A stretch of 64,000 nt of DNA from Streptomyces sp. SCL15-4 (GCF_033366695.1 NZ_JAOBTQ010000001.1:5022001-5086000); one strand, 5' to 3'. Shown: positions 41,011 to 50,166, counted from the stretch's first letter. Notes: generated from the letters alone by a model not told the origin. A program made the numbers and translations.

Positions 41011-42030
41011 TCACACCGCCGGAGTCGCCGGTTCGGCTTCCGGGACGCGGCGGCGGCGTCTGCGCTTGAGCAGCGCCCACGGCCCGCGCGGTCCCGTCGG
41101 CATCGCCGCCGTGACCTCGGTGCCCGCCTCCGCCGCCGCCTCGGCCGCGGCCCGCGCGACGGGCAGGAAACCCTCGCGGCGCGACACGTCCGGCCGCTCC
41201 TCGTCCGCCGGCCACAGTCCCAGCGCCGCGCACACCGTCGGCAGGATCGCCATCGCCGCCGTCGCGTACCCCTCCACCGACGGGTGGTAGTTGTCCGGCC
41301 CGAACAACTCCTGCGGATTCGCCTCGAACTCCGGCCCGAGCAGATCGCCCAGCGACACCGTGCGCCCGCCCTGCGCCACCACTCCGATCGTCTGGGCCGC
41401 CGCCAGCTGCCGGGACGCCCGCCGGGCCAGCCACCGCAGCGGCTGCTGCACCGGCTCGATCGTGCCGAGGTCGGGACAGGTGCCGACCACCACCTCCGCA
41501 CCGGCCGTGCGCAGCCGCCGTACCGCCGCCGACAGCTGCCGTACCGACTGGGTCGGCGGCATCCGGTGGGTCACGTCGTTCGCGCCGATCATGATCACGC
41601 ACACGTCCGGGGCGGGTCCGGGCGCGGACAGCACCAGACTCACCTGACGGTCCAGGTCGTCCGACCGCGCACCGGTCACCGCCACGTTCCGCAGCTCCAC
41701 CGGGCGCTCGGCCACCGCCGCCAGCCCGGACGCCAGTAACGCCCCCGGCGTCTGGCCCGCCCGGAACACGCCCTGCCCCGCCGCCGTGGAGTCGCCGAGC
41801 ATCGCCAGGCGCAGCGGCGGCTCGCCCGGGATGTCGAACGCGCGCCCGTACACGCCGTCGGCCGCCGGCACCCGGTCGCTGAGCCCGTTGCCCAGCTGGC
41901 GCCGCGCCAGCCGTACCTCCGCCAGCACCAGACCGACGACGGCCGCGCCGACCAGACCGGCCCCGCCACCGCCGTACGCGGCCCCGGCCGCGATACGCCG
42001 GGCCACCCGTGCCCTCGACATGCTCGTCAT
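41011..42030 (-). CDS. SGNH/GDSL hydrolase with N-terminal membrane anchor
   Basis: 339 aa. A membrane helix (AGLVGAAVVGLVLAEV) leads to an extracytoplasmic SGNH esterase domain. Block I GDSTAAG has catalytic Ser81, block III is GANDVT, and block V is DNYHPS with the Asp-His pair. The C-terminus is basic (KRRRRRR) and low-complexity. Likely an esterase or lipase acting on lipids or wall acetyl groups; substrate unknown. Start uncertain: ATG 42030 is used, but GTG 42060 sits next to AAGGAG. Confidence 0.85.
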   Translation of the reverse strand: MTSMSRARVARRIAAGAAYGGGGAGLVGAAVVGLVLAEVRLARRQLGNGLSDRVPAADGVYGRAFDIPGEPPLRLAMLGDSTAAGQGVFRAGQTPGALLASGLAAVAERPVELRNVAVTGARSDDLDRQVSLVLSAPGPAPDVCVIMIGANDVTHRMPPTQSVRQLSAAVRRLRTAGAEVVVGTCPDLGTIEPVQQPLRWLARRASRQLAAAQTIGVVAQGGRTVSLGDLLGPEFEANPQELFGPDNYHPSVEGYATAAMAILPTVCAALGLWPADEERPDVSRREGFLPVARAAAEAAAEAGTEVTAAMPTGPRGPWALLKRRRRRRVPEAEPATPAV

Positions 42031-42191
42031 GCGTCGCCGCCACCTCTCGTAGCCGTACACCCACTCCTTGCCCCGTACGGACCGTGCGTCAATCTCACCG
42101 GGGAGTGAACGACGGCGCTCGCCGCACGGCTGGCCTTAGGCTGGCGGCACCACTACGAACGCATCTTTTTATGCAGCGACCGGAGACAACG

Positions 42192-43583
42192 GTGCAATAC
42201 CACGACTCGATGATCAGCCTCGTCGGCAACACCCCGCTGGTGCGGCTCAACAACGTGACCAAGGGCATCCGGGCGACCGTCCTGGCCAAGGTGGAGTACT
42301 TCAACCCCGGCGGCTCCGTGAAGGACCGCATCGCCCTGCGCATGATCGAGGCCGCCGAGAAGAGCGGAGAGCTGCGGCCGGGCGGCACGATCGTCGAGCC
42401 GACCAGCGGGAACACCGGCGTCGGTCTCGCCATCGTGGCCCAGCAGAAGGGCTACAAGTGCATCTTCGTCTGCCCGGACAAGGTGAGCACCGACAAGATC
42501 AACGTGCTGCGCGCGTACGGCGCCGAGGTCGTCGTCTGCCCGACCGCCGTGGCACCGGAGCACCCGGACTCCTACTACAACGTCTCCGACCGGCTCGTCC
42601 GTGAGACCCCCGGCGCCTGGAAGCCCGACCAGTACTCCAACCCGCACAACCCGCTCTCGCACTACCACTCCACCGGCCCCGAGCTGTGGGAGCAGACCGA
42701 GGGCCGGATCACCCACTTCGTGGCGGGCGTCGGCACCGGCGGCACCATCTCGGGCACCGGCCGCTACCTGAAGGAGGCCAGCGACGGGAAGGTCAAGGTC
42801 ATCGGCGCCGACCCGGAGGGCTCGGTGTACTCCGGCGGCTCGGGACGGCCGTACCTGGTCGAGGGCGTCGGCGAGGACTTCTGGCCGACCGCCTACGACC
42901 GCGAGGTCGCGGACGAGATCGTCGCCGTGTCCGACAAGGACTCCTTCCAGATGACCCGCCGGCTGGCCAAGGAGGAGGGCCTGCTGGTGGGCGGCTCCTG
43001 CGGCATGGCCGTCGTGGCCGCACTGGAGGTCGCCGAGCGGCTCGGCCCGGACGACGTCGTGGTGGTCCTGCTCCCGGACAGCGGGCGCGGCTACCTCAGC
43101 AAGATCTTCAACGACGAGTGGATGGCCGACTACGGCTTCCTGGAGGACGAGGGCCCCAGCGCCCGCGTCGCCGACGTCCTGAGCGACAAGGTCGCCGGCT
43201 CCATCCCGTCCCTGGTGCACATGCACCCCGAGGAGACCGTCGGCCAGGCCATCGAGGTGCTGCGCGAGTACGGCGTCTCGCAGATGCCCGTCGTCAAGCC
43301 GGGCGCCGGCCACCCGGACGTGATGGCCGCCGAGGTCGTCGGCTCCGTGGTGGAACGCGAGCTGCTGGACGCCCTGTTCAGCAAGCGGGCCTCGCTGGAC
43401 GACCCGCTGGAGAAGCACATGTCCTCCCCGCTGCCCCAGGTCGGCTCCGGCGAGCCGGTCGGCGACCTGATGCAGGTGCTGGGCGAGGCGGACGCGGCGA
43501 TCGTCCTGGTCGAGGGCAAGCCGACCGGTGTGGTCAGCCGGCAGGACCTGCTCGCCTTCCTCGCCAAGGGCGGTAACAAGTAG
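42192..43583 (+). CDS. cbs: cystathionine beta-synthase
   Basis: 463 aa PLP enzyme joining serine and homocysteine in transsulphuration. The catalytic fold shows the PLP Lys in NPGGSVKDRIA (Lys44), the substrate loop PTSGNTGVG and the phosphate-binding GTGGTISGTG. Two regulatory CBS motifs form the last 125 residues (SIPSLVHMHPEE onward). There is no haem domain, as usual in bacteria. GTG 42192 is supported by GGAG six bases upstream and by family alignment from memory; ATG 42171 is an alternative. Cysteine synthase-like activity is possible, but the CBS domains favour this call. Confidence 0.93.
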   Translation: MQYHDSMISLVGNTPLVRLNNVTKGIRATVLAKVEYFNPGGSVKDRIALRMIEAAEKSGELRPGGTIVEPTSGNTGVGLAIVAQQKGYKCIFVCPDKVSTDKINVLRAYGAEVVVCPTAVAPEHPDSYYNVSDRLVRETPGAWKPDQYSNPHNPLSHYHSTGPELWEQTEGRITHFVAGVGTGGTISGTGRYLKEASDGKVKVIGADPEGSVYSGGSGRPYLVEGVGEDFWPTAYDREVADEIVAVSDKDSFQMTRRLAKEEGLLVGGSCGMAVVAALEVAERLGPDDVVVVLLPDSGRGYLSKIFNDEWMADYGFLEDEGPSARVADVLSDKVAGSIPSLVHMHPEETVGQAIEVLREYGVSQMPVVKPGAGHPDVMAAEVVGSVVERELLDALFSKRASLDDPLEKHMSSPLPQVGSGEPVGDLMQVLGEADAAIVLVEGKPTGVVSRQDLLAFLAKGGNK

Positions 43584-43928
43584 CCGAGTCCGTGCGCGGT
43601 GGACGGGGTTCGCGCAAGTGGTACGAGCGTGTCACGTGCGCGCAGCACCCGCTTAACACGCGTACGGCAGATTAAAGGGCGTCGGCAGGGCGGGATCGGC
43701 TCCCCGCCCGGGCCGGCGCCGAACGGCGCCAAGGACCTCCGGAGCGGCTCCCGGACCTCCATGGACGCCAAGGACGCGCACATCCGGCCCTGACCGGCCC
43801 GCGTCCCGCGCGGGGACCGCCGTCGTCCCGCCCCCCGGCAACGGGGGTGCGGCGGTCCCCGCGAAAGCTTTTTCCGCGCCTGGACCGGCGCCGCTCTCGC
43901 GGACCCGGTCGCTCGCCGCCGTGGTTCC
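43584..43928. other. intergenic region after cbs
   Basis: This 345-base gap ends in a strong terminator (43809-43873). A short plus-strand open frame (43599-43793) lacks a ribosome binding site and is probably not a gene. Confidence 0.6.
43809..43873 (+). terminator. terminator after cbs
   Basis: A 14-bp perfect stem CGCGGGGACCGCCG (43809-43822) pairs with 43850-43863. An inner C5/G5 hairpin fills the loop, and TTTTT lies at 43869-43873. Confidence 0.85.
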
Positions 43929-44783
43929 TCATGTGACGGTCGCGGTGGTGGTCGCCTTCCAACTGCCCAGCAGCGCCAGCCGTTCCGCCGTCTCCGAGTG
44001 AGGTTCCGCGGTGTAGATCACCAGTGTCTGCTCCGGCTGGGACGGCACCGCCAGGGTTTCGTACGGCAGGGTCAGCAGGCCCGCGACCGGGTGCCGGATC
44101 CGCTTCACGCCGTAGGAGCACTCCCGGACCTCGTGGTCGGCCCACAGCCGGCGGAAGTCCTCGCTCTTCACGGAGAGTTCGCCGACCAGCGCGCACAGCC
44201 CGGCGTCGTCGGCGTACCGGCCGGCGCCGAGGCGCAGATGGGCCACCGCCTGCGCGGCCACCGCCGCCCACTCGGGATACAGCTCCCGGGCGCCCGGGTC
44301 CAGGAAGAGCTGCCGGGGCATGTTCCGTTCGGCCGGTGCCATCCGGCCGAAGCCGCTCAGCGCGTCGGCGAGCGCGTTCCAGGCCAGCACGTTCATGCGG
44401 TGGTCCAGCACGAACGCCGGGCTGCGCTCCATGCCGTCGAGGAGCGCCTGGACGCCGGGGCGGACCCGGGACGCCGCGGTGGGCCTCGCGCGCCGCCGGC
44501 CGGGCCGCGCCACCGCGCGCAGATACGCGTGCTCGGTGTCGTCCAGCCGCAGCACCCGCGCGACCGCGTCCAGGACGGCGTCGCTGACGCTCGCGCCCCG
44601 GCCCTGTTCCAGCCGGATGTAGTAGTCGACGCTCACGCCCGCGAGCTGGGCCACCTCCTCGCGGCGCAGGCCCGGCACGCGGCGCCGCCCGTGCGCGGGC
44701 AGCCCCACCTCCTCGGGCCTGATGCGGGCGCGGCGCGAGCGCAGGAAGTCGCCCACCTCTGCTTCGGTCCAGTCCCCGTCCAT
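43929..44783 (-). CDS. XRE-family regulator with MmyB-like ligand domain
   Basis: 284 aa. An N-terminal Cro/C1 helix-turn-helix (LRREEVAQLAGVSVDYYIRLEQGR, about 36-60) is followed by an MmyB-like PAS-related domain. Its core AFVLDHRMNVLAWNALA and TLPYETLAVPSQPEQTLVIYTAEP are diagnostic of the large Streptomyces family often paired with divergent SDR genes. ATG 44783. It probably represses itself and the divergent SDR gene through the inverted repeat at 44830-44856. Confidence 0.92.
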   Translation of the reverse strand: MDGDWTEAEVGDFLRSRRARIRPEEVGLPAHGRRRVPGLRREEVAQLAGVSVDYYIRLEQGRGASVSDAVLDAVARVLRLDDTEHAYLRAVARPGRRRARPTAASRVRPGVQALLDGMERSPAFVLDHRMNVLAWNALADALSGFGRMAPAERNMPRQLFLDPGARELYPEWAAVAAQAVAHLRLGAGRYADDAGLCALVGELSVKSEDFRRLWADHEVRECSYGVKRIRHPVAGLLTLPYETLAVPSQPEQTLVIYTAEPHSETAERLALLGSWKATTTATVT

Positions 44784-44829
44784 GCGCCGATGGTAGGGGA
44801 CCGGTGCCGGTCCCATCCTGGTACTGGCA

Positions 44830-44856
44830 TACCCAGGAAAAGCGCATCCCTGGGTA
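44830..44856. promoter_or_regulatory. operator between XRE regulator and SDR gene
   Basis: TACCCAGG (44830-44837) and CCTGGGTA (44849-44856) form a perfect 8-bp inverted repeat with an 11-base spacer in the centre of the divergent promoter region. Confidence 0.65.
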
Positions 44857-44931
44857 CGGTCCCCGGACCCGGCGAGAGTGGTGCCGACCGCCGGGGAGAC
44901 GCCCCGGACGGCAGCCTTCCAGGGAGCACCC

Positions 44932-45693
44932 ATGTCGTACGAGAGCCTGTCCGGCCGTACCGCCGTCGTCACCGGAGCCGCCAGCGGCATCGGCGAGTCC
45001 GTCGCCCGCGGGCTGGCCGCCGAGGGCGCCCGGGTGGCGCTGCTCGCCCGCCGCGCCGACCGGCTCGACGCGCTGGTGGACAAGATCCGGGCGGACGGCG
45101 GGCAGGCGCTGGCCGTGGCCGCCGACGTCACCGACGACGCGTCCGTGACGGCCGCCGGGGACCGGATCCACGAGACGTTCGGGGCCGTCGACCTCGTCGT
45201 CAACAACGCCGGAGTCATGCTGCCGGGCGCCGTGGAAGAGGGCCGGATCGACGAGTGGCGGCGGATGCTGGACACCAACGTCACCGGAGTGCTGCGGGTC
45301 GTCCGCGCCTTCACCGCCGACCTGGTCGCCGCCGCGGCGGCGGGACGCACCGCCGACCTGGTGAACGTCTCCTCCGTCGCCGCCCACCTGACCTTCCCCG
45401 GCTACGCGGTGTACGGGGCGACCAAGGCGGCCGTCACGCACCTGTCGCAGTCGCTGCGCGCCGAGTTCGGGCCGCGGGACGTCCGGGTCACCAACATCGA
45501 GCCGGGGCTGACCGACACCGAGCTGAAGACGTTCGTCCACGACCCGGAGCTGTCCGGGCAGCTGGAGGGGATGTTCGAGGAGATCGGCGCGCTCTCGGCG
45601 GCGGAGGTGGCGGACGTCGTCGCCTACGTGACCAGCCGCCCGCGGCACGTCAACCTCCGCCAGATCATGGTGCTGCCGACCCGGCAGGCGTGA
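44932..45693 (+). CDS. short-chain dehydrogenase/reductase (SDR)
   Basis: 253 aa classical SDR: cofactor motif TGAASGIG, NNAGVM, and catalytic Tyr/Lys in YGATKAA. LARRADRL after beta-2 suggests NADP(H). ATG 44932 follows AGGGAG. Divergent from the XRE/MmyB-type regulator gene, a pairing common in Streptomyces in which the regulator controls the SDR. Converges closely (17 bases) with the next minus-strand gene. Substrate unknown. Confidence 0.9.
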   Translation: MSYESLSGRTAVVTGAASGIGESVARGLAAEGARVALLARRADRLDALVDKIRADGGQALAVAADVTDDASVTAAGDRIHETFGAVDLVVNNAGVMLPGAVEEGRIDEWRRMLDTNVTGVLRVVRAFTADLVAAAAAGRTADLVNVSSVAAHLTFPGYAVYGATKAAVTHLSQSLRAEFGPRDVRVTNIEPGLTDTELKTFVHDPELSGQLEGMFEEIGALSAAEVADVVAYVTSRPRHVNLRQIMVLPTRQA

Positions 45694-45710
45694 ACCTCCC
45701 CGGCGCCCGG

Positions 45711-46187
45711 TCAGTCCTCGGGCGCCGGGTGGTCGCGGCCGGCCGGGGACTCCCGGTTGAGACGTACGGCCTGCGCCGCGTTGACGCCGACGATGCCGAG
45801 CCAGGCCACCACCATCCCGGACAGCCCGGCCATGCCGCCCGCGATCGCGGACAGCGGGATCGCCAGCACCAGCGTGATCAGCGCGAAGCCGTACCGCTCG
45901 GCCCAGGAGCCGCCTCCTGCCGGCCGCCGGGCCGGGCGGGCGTCGGCGAGCCGCCGCTCGGCCAGCTGCCGGCGCACCCGGCGGTCCACCGCGTCGTCGA
46001 TCCGCCGCTCGACCTTCTCCAGGAACGAGCCCACGAGCGCCACGTCGTAGTCCTCGCCCAGTTCCGCGCGGGCCCGCACGGTCGCCTCCAGCTCCCCGCG
46101 CAGGTCGGAGTCCTTTCCGAGGCCGGGCTCCGTCCGGGGGACGGGGTCCTCTCCGGGGCCGGCGTCGCGAGGATCGCGTGTGTCCAT
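45711..46187 (-). CDS. small membrane protein, DUF-type
   Basis: 158 aa. A hydrophilic charged N-terminal region (GELEATVRARAELGEDYD, VERRIDDAVDRRVRRQL) leads to two closely spaced membrane helices (FALITLVLAIPLSAIAGG and MVVAWLGIVGVNAA). No known domain. ATG 46187 lies only 10 bases after the CodB-type permease gene in the same direction, so co-transcription is likely. Confidence 0.75.
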   Translation of the reverse strand: MDTRDPRDAGPGEDPVPRTEPGLGKDSDLRGELEATVRARAELGEDYDVALVGSFLEKVERRIDDAVDRRVRRQLAERRLADARPARRPAGGGSWAERYGFALITLVLAIPLSAIAGGMAGLSGMVVAWLGIVGVNAAQAVRLNRESPAGRDHPAPED

Positions 46188-46197
46188 GGCGGCCAGC

Positions 46198-47622
46198 CTA
46201 GGGAGCAGTGGGCTCCACCGCACTGGTGCCAGCCCCCGGTTCCGGCACCGGGACGGCCGGCGGGACGGCCGGCGCGACCCGGCGGGCCACGAGCCGGTAC
46301 AGCAGCGCCGGCACGGCCAGGCCGACGATCCAGGAGATGTCCGCGCCGCCCAGCGGGTCCACCAGCGGGCCGGTGTAGAAGCCGGTGGCGAGGAACGGCA
46401 GCTGGGCCAGCAGACCGGCCGCGTACACCCCGAGGGCGTCCCAGCGCCAGGCGCCGTAGCGGCCGTGCGGGTCGGCGAGGGCCGCGAGGTCGTAGCGCTC
46501 CTTGGAGATCAGGTAGTAGTCGACCAGGTTGATCGCCGACCACGGCGTGAAGAAGGTCAGCAGGAACAGCAGGAAGTCCTTGAAGGAGGCCAGGAAGCCG
46601 TCCTTGCCCAGCAGGGCCACCGCGGTGCCCGCCGCCATCACCAGCGCGATGTACGCCACCCGGCCCGCCCGGGACAGCCGCCGCTGCCCGCGGAAGCCGC
46701 TCACGCCGGTCACCAGCGACATGAAACCGCCGTAGGTGTTGAGGACGTTGACGGTGAGCTTGCCGAGCGCGATGACGAAGTACAGGAAGGACGCGGCCAG
46801 GCCGGTGCCGCCGAGGCCGACGACATAGCCGACCTGGCTGTCCAGGAACCGCTCCCCGGCGGTGGCCGCGACCAGCACCCCGAAGGTCATGGACCACTGG
46901 GAACCCAGCGCCGAGCCGGACAGCGTCCACCAGAACGTCGCCTTCGCGGACGTCGTGCGCGGCAGATAGCGGGAGTAGTCCGCCACGTACGGCCCGAACG
47001 CCAGCTGCCAGGACGCCGACAGGGACACCGCCAGCAGGAACACCGGCAGCGAGAAGTGCGCGTCGTGCAGCAGCGCGGAGGTGTCGGCGCGGTCCAGGAG
47101 GCGTACGGCGAGATAGACGAAGGCGAGCGCGCACACCGTGCTCGCCACCCGGCCGAGCGCGTGCACGACCCGGTACCCGGCGGTCGCGATGACGCCCGTG
47201 ACGGCCGCGAAGACGACGATCCCGGTGGTGTCGTCCGTGTGCGTCAGCTCGCCCACCGCCTGGCCGGCCAGCACGCTGCCGGACGCGAAGAAGCCGACGT
47301 ACATCACGACCACCAGCAGCAGCGGGACGACCGCCCCGCGCACCCCGAACTGGGCCCGGGACTGGATCATCTGGGGCAGGCCCAGGCGCGGGCCCTGCGC
47401 GGAGTGCAGGGCCATCACCGCGCCGCCGAGCAGGTTGCCGAGCAGCAGGCCGAGCACCGACCAGACCACGTCACCGCCGAAGACGACCGCGAGTGCGCCG
47501 GTGACCACGGCCGTGATCTGGAGGTTGGCCCCCAGCCACAGCGTGAACTGGCCGAAGGCCCTGCCGTGCCGTTCCTCGTCCGGGACGACGTCGATGGAGC
47601 GCGGTTCCACGAACTGTGCCAT
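46198..47622 (-). CDS. NCS1-family cytosine/purine permease (CodB-like)
   Basis: 474 aa with about 12 membrane helices. N-terminal RSIDVVPDEERHGRAFGQFTLWLGANLQ, GPRLGLPQMIQSRAQFG and FGPYVADYSRYLP are typical NCS1 transporter segments for nucleobases, hydantoins or related compounds. ATG 47622 follows GGGGAG. It is divergent from an RpiR-type regulator gene that may control it. The nearby hut operon makes a histidine-pathway substrate conceivable, but this is only a guess. Confidence 0.88.
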   Translation of the reverse strand: MAQFVEPRSIDVVPDEERHGRAFGQFTLWLGANLQITAVVTGALAVVFGGDVVWSVLGLLLGNLLGGAVMALHSAQGPRLGLPQMIQSRAQFGVRGAVVPLLLVVVMYVGFFASGSVLAGQAVGELTHTDDTTGIVVFAAVTGVIATAGYRVVHALGRVASTVCALAFVYLAVRLLDRADTSALLHDAHFSLPVFLLAVSLSASWQLAFGPYVADYSRYLPRTTSAKATFWWTLSGSALGSQWSMTFGVLVAATAGERFLDSQVGYVVGLGGTGLAASFLYFVIALGKLTVNVLNTYGGFMSLVTGVSGFRGQRRLSRAGRVAYIALVMAAGTAVALLGKDGFLASFKDFLLFLLTFFTPWSAINLVDYYLISKERYDLAALADPHGRYGAWRWDALGVYAAGLLAQLPFLATGFYTGPLVDPLGGADISWIVGLAVPALLYRLVARRVAPAVPPAVPVPEPGAGTSAVEPTAP

Positions 47623-47656
47623 GCGTTCTCCCCACACCGGGCTGTATAACGGTATG

Positions 47657-47669
47657 CAGTGACACACTG
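47657..47669. promoter_or_regulatory. inverted repeat between permease and RpiR gene
   Basis: CAGTG-ACA-CACTG is a perfect short inverted repeat in the 130-base divergent region, within an A/T-richer stretch (TGTATAACGGTATG). It is a candidate RpiR operator. Confidence 0.4.
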
Positions 47670-47752
47670 TCTGAATAGGCGGCCGGTGTTTGTCAATGCC
47701 CCGGCGCTGTACTCTCCCGGGGCGTCGAGGAGATCTGGAGGGGGAGTACGTC

Positions 47753-48595
47753 ATGAGCGCGAGCGACAGCCCTGCGAACCGGTTGCAGGCGCTCTTCGAG
47801 GGCCACCGGCTCACGCCGACCCAGCGCCGCATCGCGCACAGCATGGTGCGCCGGGCCGCCGACGTGCCCTTCCTGTCCAGTGTGGAGCTGGCCGAACTGG
47901 CCGGCGTCAGCCAGCCCTCGGTGACCCGGTTCGCGGTCGCCCTCGGCTTCGACGGCTACCCCGCCCTGCGCCGGCACCTGCGCGAGGTCGTCCCGGCCGA
48001 ACCGGCCGCGGGCGCCGGCGCCTACAACGAGTACCAGCAGGCCGTCGAGGCCGAGATCGAGAACCTCCGGCACCTGGCCGAGCTGCTCGCCGACCCGCGC
48101 CCGGTGCGGCGGGCCGGCCGGATCCTCGCCGCCTCCCGCCCGCTGCCGGTGCTGGGCCTGCGCGCCGCCGCCTCCCAGGCCTACGGCTTCGCCTACTTCG
48201 CCGCCAAGGTCCACCCGGACGTCCGGCTGCTGAACGAGGGCGGCACGATGATCCACGACCGGATCGACGCCGCCGTCCGGGCCGGCGCCACCGCCCTGCT
48301 GTGCTTCGCGCTGCCCCGGCATCCGCGCGAGGTCGTGGACACCCTCGCCTACGTCAAGGGCGCGGGCCTGACCGTGGTCACGGTCGCGGACTCGGCGTTC
48401 GCGCCCGTCGCCAAGCACTCCGACCTGCTGCTGCCCGCCGCCGTCGGCACCGGGCTCGCCTTCGACACCGCCTGCGCGCCGATGCTGCTCGGCCGGGTGC
48501 TGCTGGAGGCGCTGTGCGACGACCTGCCGGACGCCCAGGCCCGGCTGGAGGAGTTCGACGCCAAGGCGGCGGCCCGGGGTCTGTTCGTGGAGTGA
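47753..48595 (+). CDS. MurR/RpiR-family transcriptional regulator
   Basis: 280 aa. The N-terminal HTH_6 domain (TPTQRRIAHSMVRRAADVPFLSSVELAELAGVSQPSVTRF in the first 65 residues, read in parts) is followed by a C-terminal SIS-like domain (VLGLRAAASQAYGFAYFAAK). Unlike sugar-responsive relatives the SIS core is degenerate (LNEGGTMIHDRID). ATG 47753 with GGAGGGGGAG upstream. Divergent from the CodB-like permease, its likely target. Confidence 0.88.
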   Translation: MSASDSPANRLQALFEGHRLTPTQRRIAHSMVRRAADVPFLSSVELAELAGVSQPSVTRFAVALGFDGYPALRRHLREVVPAEPAAGAGAYNEYQQAVEAEIENLRHLAELLADPRPVRRAGRILAASRPLPVLGLRAAASQAYGFAYFAAKVHPDVRLLNEGGTMIHDRIDAAVRAGATALLCFALPRHPREVVDTLAYVKGAGLTVVTVADSAFAPVAKHSDLLLPAAVGTGLAFDTACAPMLLGRVLLEALCDDLPDAQARLEEFDAKAAARGLFVE

Positions 48596-48706
48596 TCCGG
48601 GTGAACCGGGTGACCGGGCGCCGTCGTTCTCAGATTCGTCTCACGTTCCGCCGTTAACCTCCCGGCGAGACACAAGCGCTGTGGACACGTGACACGGGAG
48701 GCCGAC

Positions 48707-49300
48707 GTGGCGCGCGGAGGACGCGGAGGACAGGGACTGGCGCGGGTGGCCGTCGTCGTACGGGCGGGCGCCGCGCCGCTGTGGTGGCTGGGAGCGGTCG
48801 CCGCCGGGCTCGGGGCCGTGCCCGAGGGGCTGACCGGGCGGCGGATCGGGGTGCTGGGCGGGGCGGCGCTGTTCCTGCTCGGCGCGGCCGGTGTGGTGCT
48901 GGTCCGCCGGGGCCGGTACGCGGCTCTCGCCCGCGGGGCGGCCCGCGCGGGCAAGTACGACGTGCTCCAGGACCGGGCGGTGACCGTGCGGGTCTGGCGC
49001 CGGGGGCACCGGTGGTGGCTGCTGCTGGGCTGGGTGCTCGCGCTCGGCTCCGCGTTCGCGGTGCCCGCGGCCGGCGGGCTGCTGCTGGCCGGCCTCGGCG
49101 CCGGGCTGTGGCTGAAGGCGGCCTGGATCGGGCGGCTGGAGCGGTCCGCCCAGGTCCTGCTGTGGGTGCGCGTCGACTGGCTCGGCCGGGGCGGCGGGAG
49201 CCCGGCGGGCAAGGCCGTGAAGAGCCTGCGGGCCACCGGTGTCGCGGCCGGCGACGCGGCCCCGGGCGGGGCCCGCCGCCGTACTCCGGCGCTGGTCTGA
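48707..49300 (+). CDS. membrane protein of unknown function
   Basis: 197 aa, rich in Gly/Ala/Trp with four probable membrane segments (PLWWLGAVAAGLGAV, GVLGGAALFLLGAAGVVLV, WWLLLGWVLALGSAFAV, GGLLLAGLGAGLWL). GTG 48707 is chosen because GGGAGG ends five bases before it; GTG 48689 is the alternative. No family recognised. It converges on the Roadblock cluster with only 7 bases between. Confidence 0.65.
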   Translation: MARGGRGGQGLARVAVVVRAGAAPLWWLGAVAAGLGAVPEGLTGRRIGVLGGAALFLLGAAGVVLVRRGRYAALARGAARAGKYDVLQDRAVTVRVWRRGHRWWLLLGWVLALGSAFAVPAAGGLLLAGLGAGLWLKAAWIGRLERSAQVLLWVRVDWLGRGGGSPAGKAVKSLRATGVAAGDAAPGGARRRTPALV

Positions 49301-49307
49301 GCGGCCG

Positions 49308-49682
49308 TCAGACCTCCAGCTCCTCCTCGATCCTGCGCAGCTGGTGCCGGGCCATCGCGAGGTTGGCCCGGGAGGAGTCCAGGACCAGGTACAGGAACAG
49401 GCCGTTGCCGCCGCGGCCCTTGAGCAGGCGGATCAGGTGGTACTGGTCCGTGAGGGTGATCAGGATGTCCTCGATCTCGCCCTTGAGGCCGAGGAGTTCC
49501 ATCGTGCGCATCTTGGCGCGGACGACGTCGGTGTTGCCGGCGGCGGCCACGTTCAGGTCGAAGCTCGCGCTGTCGCCCATCGTGCCCAGCGCCATCCCGC
49601 TGGTGTAGTCGACGAGCGCGGCGCCGGTGGCGCCCGCGATGGTGGTGAGGGCCTGCTTCAGCGCGGTCGCGGTGTCGGACAT
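49308..49682 (-). CDS. Roadblock/LC7 domain protein
   Basis: 124 aa, a single Roadblock/LC7 domain (GATGAALVDYTSGMALGTMG, DQYHLIRLLKG, RANLAMARHQL). Such proteins are GTPase-activating or scaffold partners of small Ras-like GTPases (MglB type) and part of Streptomyces conservons. ATG 49682. Last gene of a four-gene minus-strand cluster and nearly identical in layout to the domain at 51004-51387. Confidence 0.9.
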   Translation of the reverse strand: MSDTATALKQALTTIAGATGAALVDYTSGMALGTMGDSASFDLNVAAAGNTDVVRAKMRTMELLGLKGEIEDILITLTDQYHLIRLLKGRGGNGLFLYLVLDSSRANLAMARHQLRRIEEELEV

Positions 49683-49692
49683 GGTGGTCCTC

Positions 49693-50166
49693 TCAGCTGT
49701 CGGTTGCGGTGCGGGTCTCGGCGGTCGCGGGCGCGCCGGGACCCCGGGTGCGTGCGGGGACGGTGCCGGGCAGCGGACGGACGGCCTCGGCGGCGTCCAG
49801 CAGCTCCCCGATGCGGGCGCCGGCCCGGCGGCCCTCCAGGTGCAGCCGGCCCACGTTGACCCGGTCCTGGGCGAGCAGCGTCAGCACGGCGGTGCGGCCG
49901 GCCGCGTAGGTGGCGACGTAGCCGCGCTCGCCGCGCACCAGCAGCTCGCGCAGGGCCCCGTTCCCGGTGGCGTCGGTGACCCGTACGGCGACCCCGAGCG
50001 CGGCGGCGGTGAGCGCGGCCAGGCCCTCGGGGTCGACGCCGGGGGTGTCGTGGGCGACGACGAGACCGTCGACGCCGGCCGTGAGGGCGCCGGTGAGCTG
50101 CGGGACCCGGGTGCGCAGCCGGTGCAGTTCGGCCAGCACGGTGCGCAGGTCCTCCTCGGTCACCAT
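49693..50166 (-). CDS. Roadblock/LC7 domain protein with Pro/Arg tail
   Basis: 157 aa. VTEEDLRTVLAELHRLRTRVPQLTGALTAGVDGLVVAHD-type sequence (read in parts) and GRTAVLTLLAQDRVNVGRLHLEGRRA fit a divergent Roadblock/LC7 domain, followed by an acidic-basic tail. ATG 50166 with GAGGAG upstream; GTG 50163 is equally possible. It lies 10 bases before the next cluster gene. Confidence 0.82.
   Translation of the reverse strand: MVTEEDLRTVLAELHRLRTRVPQLTGALTAGVDGLVVAHDTPGVDPEGLAALTAAALGVAVRVTDATGNGALRELLVRGERGYVATYAAGRTAVLTLLAQDRVNVGRLHLEGRRAGARIGELLDAAEAVRPLPGTVPARTRGPGAPATAETRTATDS

Noticed and set aside
43599..43793. 64-codon plus-strand ORF after cbs
   Set aside because: No ribosome binding site, no recognisable motif, and it lies in the cbs 3' region before its terminator.
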